From positions 141,124 to 205,123 of the forward strand of contig DBPW01000018.1 in the NCBI GenBank assembly GCA_002305015.1: 64,000 bases of DNA, written 5' to 3'. The DNA comes from Bacteroidales bacterium UBA1410. GTDB taxonomy: Bacteria; Bacteroidota; Bacteroidia; Bacteroidales; Dysgonomonadaceae. This document shows, piece by piece, positions 19,363-29,069 of this stretch (position 1 is the first letter of the stretch; each line of letters opens with the position of its first letter). Position numbers and translations under genes: made by a program. The notes under the pieces are model-generated. The model was not told where the DNA came from. It worked only from the letters and a program-made list of their open reading frames with translations, and searched no databases.

Positions 19363-20952
19363 ATGAAGCGGCGCGATTTCATAAAAGATTCATTAATCAT
19401 GGGAGCAGCGATGAAGGTACCTGCAGCTGCTCGGGCAGATTCTTTTTCGGGGAGTGAAAATTTTCGAAAGGCAGCGGATCCGATCCGGGAGCAAAGTGTT
19501 GGAGGCAAACCTCCCCACATCATTCTTATCATGAGCGACCAGCACCGCGGGGATGCGTTGCATTGCATGGGGAATGAAGCGGTTATTTCCCCTCATATCG
19601 ACCAATTGGCGAAAGAGGGAACCGTTTTCGTCAACGGCTATTCCTCCACGCCGAGCAGCACTCCGGCACGATCGGGTTTGCTCACGGGACTTTCCCCCTG
19701 GCATCACGGGATGTTGGGTTACGGGAGGGTAGCCCGCAGATACAGGTACGAAATGCCCCGGATGTTGAGCGATTTGGGTTATTATACCTTCGGGATAGGC
19801 AAGATGCACTGGTATCCGCAAAAATCCCTTCACGGATTTCGTGCAACGTTGGTGGACGAGAGCGGAAGGGTGGAAACACCGGATTTTGTGAGCGACTATC
19901 GGGAATGGTTTCAGCTGAAAGCACCGGATAACGATCCCGATTTGACGGGAATCGGCTGGAACGAACACCGAGCCGGGGTATACCGGTTGGATGAGCATCT
20001 TCATCCCACCTTTTGGACAGGACAAACCGCTTGCGAGCTGATCAGGAATTACGCGAGCGACAAACCCTTGTTTCTCAAGGTTTCGTTTGCTCGTCCGCAC
20101 AGTCCTTACGATCCCCCACAGAGGTATTTGGATCGGTATCGGGATAAGGAAATACCCGCACCGGTGGTAGGCGACTGGTGCGGCGAATATGCCGAGAGGA
20201 AAGATCCCGGGGAGGTGGCAAAAGATGCGGCTTTCGCGAATCTGGGGGAAGAATACGCGAAGAATTCGCGGCGTCATTATTATGCGAACATCACCTTCAT
20301 CGACAACCAGATAGGGGAAATTGTTCGTGAATTGAAAAAGAAAGGCATGTACGACAACGCTTTGATCTGTTATACGTCCGATCACGGCGATATGCTGGGC
20401 GATCATTACCATTGGCGCAAGACGTATGCCTACGAGGGATCGTCCCACATACCGTATATCGTGAAATGGCCCTCGAGTGTTTCTGCGAGGATAGACGGGA
20501 GCAAAAAGCGGGTCGAACAGCCGGTTGAACTGCGCGATTTTCTTCCTACTTTTTTGGATGTGGCAGGAGGAGAGATACCGGAAGACATGGACGGCAAATC
20601 GCTGCTCGGGTTGGTCTCCCGTGAAGGATGTGCATGGAGAGAGTATATCGACCTGGAACATGCTACCTGTTACAGTGCGGATAATTATTGGAGTGCGTTG
20701 ACGGATGGCAAAATCAAATACATTTGGTTTTACCATACCGGTAAGGAACAGTTGTTCGATCTTTCTGTTGATCCGGGAGAAACGAAAAACCTTTCTACCT
20801 CGGCCGCATACAGGGAGATACTCTTGGAGATGCGGGAGCGGATGGTGGATCATTTGCGCGAAAGGGGAGAGGGTTTTGTCAAAGACGGCCGATTGGTAAT
20901 ACGCAACAAAACATTGCTTTATAGTCCCAATTATCCCGGCAATGAGGACTAG
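19363..20952 (+). CDS. Ser-type sulfatase with a Tat-like signal peptide
   Basis: 529-residue sulfatase. The N-terminus MKRRDFIKDSLIMGAAMKVP carries the twin-arginine motif RRDFIK, then a hydrophobic stretch and AAARA, so export in folded form is suggested. This fixes the start at 19363 rather than the longer frame from a TTG at 19237. The formylglycine motif is S99-T-P-A-R in SSTPARSGLLTG. Metal sites are MSDQHRGD (57-64) and CYTSDHGDMLGDH. VSFARPHSPYDPP and DKPLF are usual in this branch, which includes choline-sulfatase and heparan-type enzymes. Like its upstream neighbour it is G+C-rich. It lies 209 bases after the preceding sulfatase, with no clear terminator between. Confidence 0.92.
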   Translation: MKRRDFIKDSLIMGAAMKVPAAARADSFSGSENFRKAADPIREQSVGGKPPHIILIMSDQHRGDALHCMGNEAVISPHIDQLAKEGTVFVNGYSSTPSSTPARSGLLTGLSPWHHGMLGYGRVARRYRYEMPRMLSDLGYYTFGIGKMHWYPQKSLHGFRATLVDESGRVETPDFVSDYREWFQLKAPDNDPDLTGIGWNEHRAGVYRLDEHLHPTFWTGQTACELIRNYASDKPLFLKVSFARPHSPYDPPQRYLDRYRDKEIPAPVVGDWCGEYAERKDPGEVAKDAAFANLGEEYAKNSRRHYYANITFIDNQIGEIVRELKKKGMYDNALICYTSDHGDMLGDHYHWRKTYAYEGSSHIPYIVKWPSSVSARIDGSKKRVEQPVELRDFLPTFLDVAGGEIPEDMDGKSLLGLVSREGCAWREYIDLEHATCYSADNYWSALTDGKIKYIWFYHTGKEQLFDLSVDPGETKNLSTSAAYREILLEMRERMVDHLRERGEGFVKDGRLVIRNKTLLYSPNYPGNED

Positions 20953-21053
20953 AATAATGGATGAAAAAATATGGCTGTAACATTAAAAAAGTAGTCAAGC
21001 GATTATTTAAATAGTTAGCAAATGGATGTTTTTCCACGAGTAAAGATATTTTT

Positions 21054-23879
21054 ATGAAACGACTTTTGTTTTTTGTATTGATAGCGGTGGCCGTGTGTTC
21101 ATGTTCCGGTAAGGGGTGGACTTACGACGAAGATGCTTTAATTGTTTATCCACGTGAGGGCGAAGCTAAAGCGGTGAGAATAGAACCTTTTGATGACGAT
21201 ATCATCAGAGTTTCGGCAACTCCCGACAAATTCGGTGATGATCAGAGTCTTGTAGTGTTGCCTAAAACAAAGAAAGTGCCCTTTACAGTCGCAGAAGAAG
21301 GGGAATTCTTGCTGTTAACCACTTCAGGATTACAGGTGGAGATATCAAAAACTTCAGGAGCGGTACGTTTTTTGGATTTGAACGGGGACACAATCCTTCG
21401 AGAACAAGTCGGAGGAAGAACGTTTAAAGCCATGCAGGTTGATGGCGTTAAGGGGTATGAATTGCGGCAGATTTTTGAATCTTCAGCCACTGAAGCCATT
21501 TATGGTTTAGGTCAGCATCAAGCCCATGAAATGAATTATAAGGGCAAAAATGAAGAGCTTTTCCAGTACAACACCAAAGTTTCCATTCCTTTTATCGTTT
21601 CTACCAAGAACTATGGATTGTTGTGGGATAATTATTCCTTGACACGTTATGGCGATCCGCGTCCCTATGGACAAATGAATCAGTTCAAACTTTACGATGT
21701 TGAAGGCCAAGAAGGTGGTTTGACAGCTACGTACATCGATGATATTAAAACCAATCATGTGTTTACCGTGCGAAACGAAAGCATGATCGACTATGAAAAT
21801 CTGGAAACGGTTAAGAATTTCCCTGAAGGGATGGATTTCAACAACGCCAAAATTACTTGGGAGGGCGATATCGAACCTTTCGAAACCGGCATCTATCGCT
21901 TTCTTTTGTATTATGCCGGTTACACCAAAATAGGGATAGACGGTGAGTTAATGGCCGATCGCTGGCGGACGGCATGGAATCCTTCGGTAGCCAAATTTCA
22001 GGTCGACATGCAACCGGGCAAAAAATACCATCTCAAACTGGAATGGATTCCCGATGGTGGAGTGTCTTACATCGGGCTGAAAGCGCTTTCTCCTGTTGAG
22101 CCGGACATGCAGAACAATATCTCGTTTTATTCCGAGATGGGTAACCGGATCGATTATTATTTTATGGCGGGCAACAATATGGATGGTGTGATAGCCAATT
22201 ACCGTGAACTTACGGGGAAGGCGCAAGTCATGCCGAAGTGGGCTATGGGCTTTTGGCAGAGCCGTGAACGATATAAAACACAGAATGAACTGCTTGGCAC
22301 ATTAAACGAATTCAGAAAACGCCGTATCCCTATCGATAATATCGTTCAAGACTGGTTTTACTGGAAAGCAGATCAATGGGGAAGTCATGAGTTCGATCCG
22401 GAGCGTTTTCCCGATCCAAAAGGTATGGTTGATAAGGTGCACGAACAACATGCGCACATCATGATTTCGGTGTGGCCTAAATTTTATCTCGGAACCGAAC
22501 ATTTCGATGAGTTCGACCGAAACGGTTGGATGTATCGAAAGGCCATAGAAGACAGCATTCGCGACTGGGTATATCCCGGATATATAGGATCTTTTTACGA
22601 TGCGTATGCTCCGGGTGCCCGGCAATTGTTCTGGCAGCAGATTCGTGAGCACCTCTATCCTTTGGGCATGGATGCTTGGTGGCTCGATGCTACCGAACCC
22701 GATATCCTTTCCAATGCCGATATATCCTACCGCAAAGCGTTGATGAATCCTACTTATTATGGTCCTTCCACAACGTATTTCAATGCTTATGCCCTCATGA
22801 ATGCCCAAGGGGTTTACGAAGGCCAGCAGCGTGATGGAAACGGGGAACGGGTGTTTATTCTTACTCGTTCGGGTTTTGCCGGAATGCAACGTTACGGAAC
22901 TGCCACATGGAGCGGCGATATAGGGACAGTTTGGGAAGACATGAAAGCTCAAATTCCTGCCGGGATTAACTTTTCGATGTCGGGATTACCTTACTGGACA
23001 ATGGATATCGGCGGTTTTTGCGTTGAAAAACGATATGAAAATGCAAAGGAAGGGAGTGAAGATTTGAACGAGTGGAGGGAGCTCAATACGCGCTGGTATC
23101 AGTTTGGTGCATTTGCTCCCCTTTTTCGCGTGCACGGGCAATACCCCTATCGTGAAATTTTCCATATTGCTCCCGAAAATCATCCGGCTTACCGGTCGAT
23201 GCTGTATTACGATAAATTACGCTATCGTTTAATGCCGTATATGTATAGTTTATGCGGGGCAGTTTATCATCATGATTATACCATGATGCGAGGGCTGGCA
23301 ATGGATTTTACGTCGGATACTGAAGTATACGATATCGACGATCAGTATATGTTAGGACCTGCTTTCATGGTTTGTCCGGTTTACGAATATAAGGCCCGCA
23401 GCCGCGATGTCTATTTCCCGAGAAGTAAGGGGTGGTACAATTTTTACACCGGTCAACATCAGCATGGCGGCATGAAAAAAACGGTGGATGCTCCTTACGA
23501 ACGCATGCCGTTGTTTGTTCCTGAAGGTGCCATCATCCCTGTCGGACCGGAATTGCAGTATGCAACCGAAAAGAAACCCGATCCGATCGATTTGTACGTG
23601 TATACCGGAGCCGATGGATATTTCGAACTTTATGAGGATGAAAATGTGAATTATAACTATGAAAAGGGTAAATTTGCCGTCATTCCGTTTATTTACGATG
23701 AAAAACAAAAGAAACTGGTGATTGGGGAGCGTGAAGGAGAGTTTGACGGAATGTTGGAATCCCGAAAATTTAAGGTAATCTTTGTATCCGGGAACAAACC
23801 TGTCGGTTTTGATTCCGATAAACCGGGAGGAATTTTAGTTGAATATAATGGTAAACGCATCGAGGTAAACGTGAATTAA
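21054..23879 (+). CDS. GH31 alpha-glycosidase (alpha-xylosidase type) with inserted PA14-like domain
   Basis: 941-residue lipoprotein, lipobox VCSC with Cys17. The N-terminal GH31 beta-sandwich is interrupted at about residues 218-350 by a PA14-like module (KITWEGDIEPFETGIYRF, then a GKKYHLKLEW segment). This arrangement is known in Bacteroidetes alpha-xylosidases. The barrel carries nucleophile D545 in WWLDATEPD and acid/base D622 in TATWSGDIG. It would remove alpha-linked xylose or glucose from a branched oligosaccharide at the surface or in the periplasm. The following GH2 gene starts 28 bases downstream, so the two are likely co-transcribed. G+C returns to the window norm here. Confidence 0.93.
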   Translation: MKRLLFFVLIAVAVCSCSGKGWTYDEDALIVYPREGEAKAVRIEPFDDDIIRVSATPDKFGDDQSLVVLPKTKKVPFTVAEEGEFLLLTTSGLQVEISKTSGAVRFLDLNGDTILREQVGGRTFKAMQVDGVKGYELRQIFESSATEAIYGLGQHQAHEMNYKGKNEELFQYNTKVSIPFIVSTKNYGLLWDNYSLTRYGDPRPYGQMNQFKLYDVEGQEGGLTATYIDDIKTNHVFTVRNESMIDYENLETVKNFPEGMDFNNAKITWEGDIEPFETGIYRFLLYYAGYTKIGIDGELMADRWRTAWNPSVAKFQVDMQPGKKYHLKLEWIPDGGVSYIGLKALSPVEPDMQNNISFYSEMGNRIDYYFMAGNNMDGVIANYRELTGKAQVMPKWAMGFWQSRERYKTQNELLGTLNEFRKRRIPIDNIVQDWFYWKADQWGSHEFDPERFPDPKGMVDKVHEQHAHIMISVWPKFYLGTEHFDEFDRNGWMYRKAIEDSIRDWVYPGYIGSFYDAYAPGARQLFWQQIREHLYPLGMDAWWLDATEPDILSNADISYRKALMNPTYYGPSTTYFNAYALMNAQGVYEGQQRDGNGERVFILTRSGFAGMQRYGTATWSGDIGTVWEDMKAQIPAGINFSMSGLPYWTMDIGGFCVEKRYENAKEGSEDLNEWRELNTRWYQFGAFAPLFRVHGQYPYREIFHIAPENHPAYRSMLYYDKLRYRLMPYMYSLCGAVYHHDYTMMRGLAMDFTSDTEVYDIDDQYMLGPAFMVCPVYEYKARSRDVYFPRSKGWYNFYTGQHQHGGMKKTVDAPYERMPLFVPEGAIIPVGPELQYATEKKPDPIDLYVYTGADGYFELYEDENVNYNYEKGKFAVIPFIYDEKQKKLVIGEREGEFDGMLESRKFKVIFVSGNKPVGFDSDKPGGILVEYNGKRIEVNVN

Positions 23880-23907
23880 CCTCAGGTATTAAAAAATAAT
23901 TAGAACG

Positions 23908-26325
23908 ATGAAAAAATTAATCCCTTTCCTTACGCTTTTTTTATTTGTTTTTTTAGGATGCAGCCGCCAATTTCCGTCGCCTCGCGAGATGAAAAAATTT
24001 ACGGAAGATTGGCGTTTTCATTTGGGCGATAGTGTCGTCTTTTCTGCTGCGGTATTTGACGATAGCAGTTGGCGGACATTAAATCTGCCTCACGATTGGA
24101 GTATCGAGGGCTCGTTCAGCCCCGATCATCCCGCCGGTGTCGGCGGAGGAGCTTTACCCGGCGGTATCGGATGGTATCGCAAAACTTTCAAGGTGTTGCC
24201 GGCCGATTCCGGGAAATGTTTTTTCATCGATTTCGACGGCGTGTATATGAATTCCGAAGTCTGGATTAATGATCATTACCTTGGGAAACGGCCGAACGGT
24301 TATATCGGTTTTCGCTACGAAATAACTCCCTATCTTCGTTTTGATGAGCGGGGAAATGTGATTGCCGTAAGGGTCGATAATAGCGCTCAACCCAATTCCC
24401 GCTGGTATTCGGGGTCGGGGATCTATCGGAACGTATGGCTTACGAAAGTCAATCCGGTTCATGTCGATCATTGGGGTACTTTTGTGACTTCTGAAGTTTT
24501 GGAAGATCATGCCAAGGTAAGCATTGAGAACACAATTCGCAACAGCAGCAAAACGGATGCCGATTTTCATGTAGAAGTGGAGTTGCTGGATCGGCATAAC
24601 AAAAAAATAGGTAATGCCGAAAGCGAAGAAATGACGGTAAAAGCCGGGCAGATCACAAAAGTAACGTTGCAGTCGAATGTCCCCGATCCCGATTTGTGGT
24701 CGCCACAAAACCCTGCCCTTTATAAAGCGGTAACGAAAGTTTTTGAAGGGAAAGAGTTGGCCGATTGCTATGAAACGGTTTTTGGCATTCGTTCGTTTTA
24801 TTTTAGCAGCGATAAAGGTTTCTTTTTGAATGGACAGCCGCTAAAAATCAATGGAGTATGTATGCATCACGATTTGGGAGCCTTAGGAGCGGCGGTTAAT
24901 TATCGTGCCATACAGCGTCAAATGGAAATCATGAAGGGGATGGGGGTTAATGCCATCCGCACTTCACATAATCCTCCGGCACCCGAGCTTTTGCAGATTT
25001 GCGATGAAATGGGATTAATTGTCATGGATGAGGCTTTCGATATGTGGGCAAAAAAGAAGACGACATACGATTATTCGCTTTATTGGGATGAGTGGCATCG
25101 TCGTGATTTACAGGATCAGATTTTGCGCGACCGCAATCATCCGAGTGTAATGATTTGGAGTATCGGCAATGAGATTCCTGAACAACATGACACCACCGGT
25201 GTGGCCATTACCCGTGAATTGGTTTCTATTGTTCATGAGCTCGATATTACCCGACCCATTACCACGGCTAACGATTATCCTTATCCAACCAATTATATCA
25301 TCCAATCCGGAGCTCTCGATCTCATCGGATTCAATTACCATCATCAGGATTGGCCGAATTTTCCGGAAACTTTTCCCGGAGAAAAGTTTATTGCTACTGA
25401 AACCGCTTCGGCTTTGGCAACGCGGGGGCATTACGATATGCCTTCCGATAGTGTGCGGGTATGGCCTACGCGATGGGATATTCCTTTTCACGAAGGTAAT
25501 CCGGATAATACCTGTTCTGCTTACGATAACTGCAGAACGCCGTGGGGGTCAACCCATGCCGAGAGTTGGAAGTTGATCAAGAAGTACGATTTTCTTTCCG
25601 GAATGTTCATTTGGACGGGTTTCGATTATCTGGGTGAACCGACGCCGTACCGGTGGCCTTCGCGCAGTTCATACTTCGGCATAGTAGATCTGGCCGGATT
25701 TCCGAAAGATATCTATTATATGTATAAGAGCGAGTGGACCAACGATACGGTTTTGCATATTTTTCCTCATTGGAATTGGAAAGAAGGAGATACGGTGGAT
25801 GTTTGGGCTTATTACAATTGTGCCGATGAGGTAGAATTGTTTTTGAACGGCAAATCGCTTGGCAGAAAAAGCAAACAAGGCGATGATTTGCATGTGATGT
25901 GGCGTGTATCGTTCGAGCCCGGAACATTGCGTGCCGAATCGCGTAAAAACGGAACGTTGGTAGCTGTTAAAGAAATCGTAACAACCGGTGAACCTGCCAA
26001 GTTGAATGCTTATGCCGATAGGCAGACAATTCATGCAGGAGGGGAGGATTTATCTTTTATTACCGTCGATGTAACCGATAAAGATGGGAATGTGGTTCCC
26101 TATGCAGATAATCGGATAAAAATAGATATACAGGGCGATGCCTCGATAGCCGGAGTCGATAATGGATGTCAAACAAGTCATCATTCTTTTCAATCTGACG
26201 AAATCGATGCTTTCAACGGCAAGTGCCTTGTCATTGTTCGTTCCGGAAAAACCAACGGGAAAGTGAAGGTGAGGTTGCAATCGGATCATCTTCCGGAATC
26301 GATAGTGGAGTTAGAAGTCAAGTAG
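23908..26325 (+). CDS. GH2 beta-galactosidase-family lipoprotein
   Basis: 805-residue exo-beta-glycosidase, lipobox FLGC with Cys18. Domains in order are a sugar-binding jelly roll (LPHDWSIEG near 60-68), an immunoglobulin-like domain, then the barrel with acid/base N421-E422 in IWSIGNEIPEQ and nucleophile E498 in FIATETASA. A further Ig-like domain (DUF4982-like, WAYYNCADEVELFLNGKSLG) and a C-terminal Big-type domain follow. The architecture matches Bacteroidetes GH2 enzymes annotated as beta-galactosidases; beta-glucuronidase activity is less likely but not excluded. It lies 28 bases after GH31 and is followed, 3 bases after its stop, by the broken sulfatase gene. Confidence 0.93.
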   Translation: MKKLIPFLTLFLFVFLGCSRQFPSPREMKKFTEDWRFHLGDSVVFSAAVFDDSSWRTLNLPHDWSIEGSFSPDHPAGVGGGALPGGIGWYRKTFKVLPADSGKCFFIDFDGVYMNSEVWINDHYLGKRPNGYIGFRYEITPYLRFDERGNVIAVRVDNSAQPNSRWYSGSGIYRNVWLTKVNPVHVDHWGTFVTSEVLEDHAKVSIENTIRNSSKTDADFHVEVELLDRHNKKIGNAESEEMTVKAGQITKVTLQSNVPDPDLWSPQNPALYKAVTKVFEGKELADCYETVFGIRSFYFSSDKGFFLNGQPLKINGVCMHHDLGALGAAVNYRAIQRQMEIMKGMGVNAIRTSHNPPAPELLQICDEMGLIVMDEAFDMWAKKKTTYDYSLYWDEWHRRDLQDQILRDRNHPSVMIWSIGNEIPEQHDTTGVAITRELVSIVHELDITRPITTANDYPYPTNYIIQSGALDLIGFNYHHQDWPNFPETFPGEKFIATETASALATRGHYDMPSDSVRVWPTRWDIPFHEGNPDNTCSAYDNCRTPWGSTHAESWKLIKKYDFLSGMFIWTGFDYLGEPTPYRWPSRSSYFGIVDLAGFPKDIYYMYKSEWTNDTVLHIFPHWNWKEGDTVDVWAYYNCADEVELFLNGKSLGRKSKQGDDLHVMWRVSFEPGTLRAESRKNGTLVAVKEIVTTGEPAKLNAYADRQTIHAGGEDLSFITVDVTDKDGNVVPYADNRIKIDIQGDASIAGVDNGCQTSHHSFQSDEIDAFNGKCLVIVRSGKTNGKVKVRLQSDHLPESIVELEVK

Positions 26326-26328
26326 GAT

Positions 26329-26364
26329 AAATATATGGAAACAATCAAATATATGGAAACAATC
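26329..26364 (+). repeat. 18-base perfect tandem duplication at a start codon
   Basis: AAATATATGGAAACAATC occurs twice head to tail (26329-26346 and 26347-26364). Each copy contains an ATG (26335 and 26353), in the same frame. It lies at the start of the broken sulfatase gene and looks like a replication-slippage product. Confidence 0.9.
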
Positions 26365-27019
26365 GGATTAAAACTTTTTTGTCCTTTTTTAGGCATAGCG
26401 GCGCTATCTTCCTGTGGGAGCAGCAAAAAGGTGGAGTGAGGTATTGGATTATTTGGAAAAGAACGGAATGATGGAAAATACGATTGTTTTTTACACATCG
26501 GACCAGGGATTCTACATGGGCGAGCACGGATGGTTCGACAAGCGTTTTATGTATGAAGAATCCTTCAGCACGCCGTTGGTGATTCATTTGCCGGCTTCAT
26601 TAAAAAAACGGGGACGCATTGATGCTTTGGTGCAGAACATCGATTTTGCGCCCACCATGCTCGACCTGGCCGGCTGCGCAATTCCTCAAGATATTCAGGG
26701 CGTATCGCTGTTGCCTTTGCTTGAAAAGGAAGGGAAGCCGCGTAATTGGCGCGAATCGCTCTATTATCATTATTACGAATATCCCGGCGAACATGCGGTG
26801 AAACGTCATTACGGCGTCAGGACGACGAGGTATAAACTGATTCATTTCTATAACGATATCGATTCTTGGGAATTGTATGATTTGCAGAACGATCCGACTG
26901 AGATGCATAATCTTTATGGAAAGGAAGGCTATGAGAAAATCACGAAAGAATTGAAATCCGAATTGAAGCGTTTGCAGCAGCAATACGAGGATCCTATTTT
27001 GGAGCAGTATCCCTTATGA
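26335..27019 (+). pseudogene. Sulfatase gene with large internal deletion and frameshift
   Basis: The start codon at 26335 or 26353 opens a lipoprotein signal peptide (METIGLKLFC, then lipobox LSSC) that runs only to a TGA at 26437-26439. A different frame, open from a GTG at 26414, then gives the C-terminal part of a sulfatase: EVLDYLEKNGMMENTIVFYT, the metal-site SDQGFYMGEHGWFDKR and the normal C-terminus ending at 27019. The whole N-terminal catalytic half with the formylglycine motif (about 270-300 residues by comparison with relatives) is missing, and signal peptide and remainder are out of frame. No active enzyme is expected. The 201-residue frame could still be translated as a fragment. 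Confidence 0.88.
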
Positions 27020-27067
27020 AAAACTATTCCTTTGAAACAGAAGATGATGATGGGTGTTTTTTTGTTG

Positions 27068-28852
27068 TTAGCTTAATTCTAAGCCAAATTCATCGGAAAG
27101 TTTTTGAAGTGAGGAGTTTTGTTTTACCATTTCGTCAAAAATTTCGCGGGAGGTCAACGGCTTTTTAATCGCGTTGCCTTCTGCGATTTTTATGGTCATG
27201 GTAACGTCATCGTTCTGCAGTTTTTCTCTTAAATAGGCAAGAATAGAAGCGCTGTTGTCTTCCAAATAGTGTTTGTTGATCTCGGTGTTCACTTCAACTT
27301 CGAAAAGGGTTTCCGCAAGCAGTTTCGGCAAATAGAGCGACATGGTGTTTTTCAATAATTTTTCTTCGGTAAGCGCATCTGCATACGCTTTCCATGCATT
27401 TATCAGATTTTCTTCGGTGAAAGGTTTGGAACCGTTTTTTTTGTTATTTAGCTCGGATGTATTTTCCTTCTTGTTTTCATTTTTCAGTTCGGAAATAGAA
27501 ATGCCCATTTCGTTAATCGATACGGTTCTTTTCTTTAGCGGAGCTTCTTTTTTAGGGGGAATATTTTTTGATGCAGTGTTTGGTTCCTTTTCTTCGGAGG
27601 GAGGCTCCTGCATTTTGTTTTTAACGTTGGGGGTTGATGCGTATGTTGTCGCTTTCGCTTCAGATTGAGAGGTTGTGGTGGTTGCGGCCGGTTGTTCCGG
27701 TTTTTTGATGGGTTTTAATGTCGAGTCGTCTTTACGATCGAGAGTGGTTTCTGTAGGATTTTCGATCAACTGACAAAGACGGATCATTGTCAGTTCCACC
27801 AACAGCCGTTTATTTTTGCTTGCCCGATAGTTGAGATCGCAGGTGTTTGCCATGTCAATTGCCTGATAGAGAAATTCGTTACTGCATCGTTTTGCAGTTT
27901 CAATGTAACGATTTCTGATTGAAGAGCCAACCTGAAACAATTGAGCCGAACGTGAATCTTTACAAACCAACAGATCACGAAAATGAGAGGCTAAACCTCC
28001 GATAATGTATTGTCCTTCGAATCCGCGATTGTAAATATCGTTGATTATCAGCAAACAATCGACTACATTCCCTGCGAGAATGGTATCGGTCAGTTTGAAA
28101 TAATATTCATAATCCAGCACGTTGAGTGTATCGATAACGGCACTATAAGTAATGTTTCCCCCCGTATAGCTTACCATTTGGTCGAAAATGGAAAGAGCAT
28201 CACGCATACCTCCGTCTGCTTTCTGTGCAATAATGTTCAGTGCTTCGGTTTCGGCTTTTACGTTTTCCTGTTCCGCCACATATTCCAAGTGATGAACGAT
28301 ATCGGAAATGCTGATTCGGTTGAAATCGTATACCTGGCAGCGAGACAAAATAGTGGGGATAATTTTGTGTTTTTCGGTTGTAGCCAGAATAAAAATGGCA
28401 TGTGCCGGTGGTTCTTCCAACGTTTTCAAAAAAGAATTAAACGCAGAGGTAGAAAGCATGTGCACTTCGTCGATAATGTACACTTTATATTTACCGATTT
28501 GAGGTGGAATGCGTACCTGTTCGATCAATGCACGAATATCGTCCACGCCGTTGTTTGAGGCCGCATCGAGTTCATGGATATTATAAGAACGTTGTTCGTT
28601 GAATGCAACACACGATTCGCACACGTTGCATGCTTCATGATCGGCAGTAGGATGAAAACAATTGATCGTTTTTGCGAAAATACGGGCACATGTGGTTTTC
28701 CCGACTCCGCGTGGGCCGCTGAACAAATAGGCATGGGCTAATTTGTTGTTGATAATGGCATTCTTCAGTGTTGTAGTCAATGCTTCCTGTCCGACAACGG
28801 AGCGAAATGTGCTTGGGCGATATTTTCGTGCCGATACAATGTAATTGTCCAT
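27068..28852 (-). CDS. dnaX: DNA polymerase III gamma/tau subunit
   Basis: 594-residue clamp-loader ATPase. The P-loop GPRGVGKTT is at 46-54, zinc-binding cysteines at 65, 75, 78 and 81, Walker B DEVH at 128-131, and the sensor/arginine-finger region follows at about 160-170. After about residue 370 comes a low-complexity linker rich in Thr, Lys and Glu, then a short tau-like C-terminal domain. It loads the sliding clamp onto primed DNA. The ATG at 28852 is preferred because MDNYIVSARKYRPSTF is the family N-terminus; the frame stays open to 28879. It converges with the broken sulfatase gene and marks the end of the carbohydrate region. Confidence 0.96.
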   Translation of the reverse strand: MDNYIVSARKYRPSTFRSVVGQEALTTTLKNAIINNKLAHAYLFSGPRGVGKTTCARIFAKTINCFHPTADHEACNVCESCVAFNEQRSYNIHELDAASNNGVDDIRALIEQVRIPPQIGKYKVYIIDEVHMLSTSAFNSFLKTLEEPPAHAIFILATTEKHKIIPTILSRCQVYDFNRISISDIVHHLEYVAEQENVKAETEALNIIAQKADGGMRDALSIFDQMVSYTGGNITYSAVIDTLNVLDYEYYFKLTDTILAGNVVDCLLIINDIYNRGFEGQYIIGGLASHFRDLLVCKDSRSAQLFQVGSSIRNRYIETAKRCSNEFLYQAIDMANTCDLNYRASKNKRLLVELTMIRLCQLIENPTETTLDRKDDSTLKPIKKPEQPAATTTTSQSEAKATTYASTPNVKNKMQEPPSEEKEPNTASKNIPPKKEAPLKKRTVSINEMGISISELKNENKKENTSELNNKKNGSKPFTEENLINAWKAYADALTEEKLLKNTMSLYLPKLLAETLFEVEVNTEINKHYLEDNSASILAYLREKLQNDDVTMTIKIAEGNAIKKPLTSREIFDEMVKQNSSLQKLSDEFGLELS

Positions 28853-28876
28853 TCTTTTCCCTGATTTTGTAAAACA

Positions 28877-28884
28877 CAAATATA
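28877..28884 (-). promoter_or_regulatory. Candidate -7 element of the dnaX promoter
   Basis: On the minus strand this reads TATATTTG, matching the Bacteroidetes -7 consensus TAnnTTTG, 24 bases before the dnaX ATG. The expected TTTG-like -33 element is poor (TTCG about 20 bases further upstream), so the assignment is tentative. Confidence 0.4.
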
Positions 28885-29069
28885 CAAAATTATTCGTTTT
28901 CTATCGAATAAGTACAGCATTGAAATGCATAACTCCGGCTGATAATTTTAAGACGAATCCGTTTTGTACGTACCGGTTGAATCTGAATAAATCTGTACAA
29001 ATAGGTCTGCCTAGTTTATAGAATATTTTTGTATCTTTACTTTTCGAAATTGAATTGGATTGAGCAAAC

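Noticed and set aside
19393..20853. Long open frame (486 codons) on the minus strand
   Set aside because: It lies fully antisense to the Tat-type sulfatase, its product has no recognisable motif, and it reflects the G+C-rich codon pattern of the real gene.
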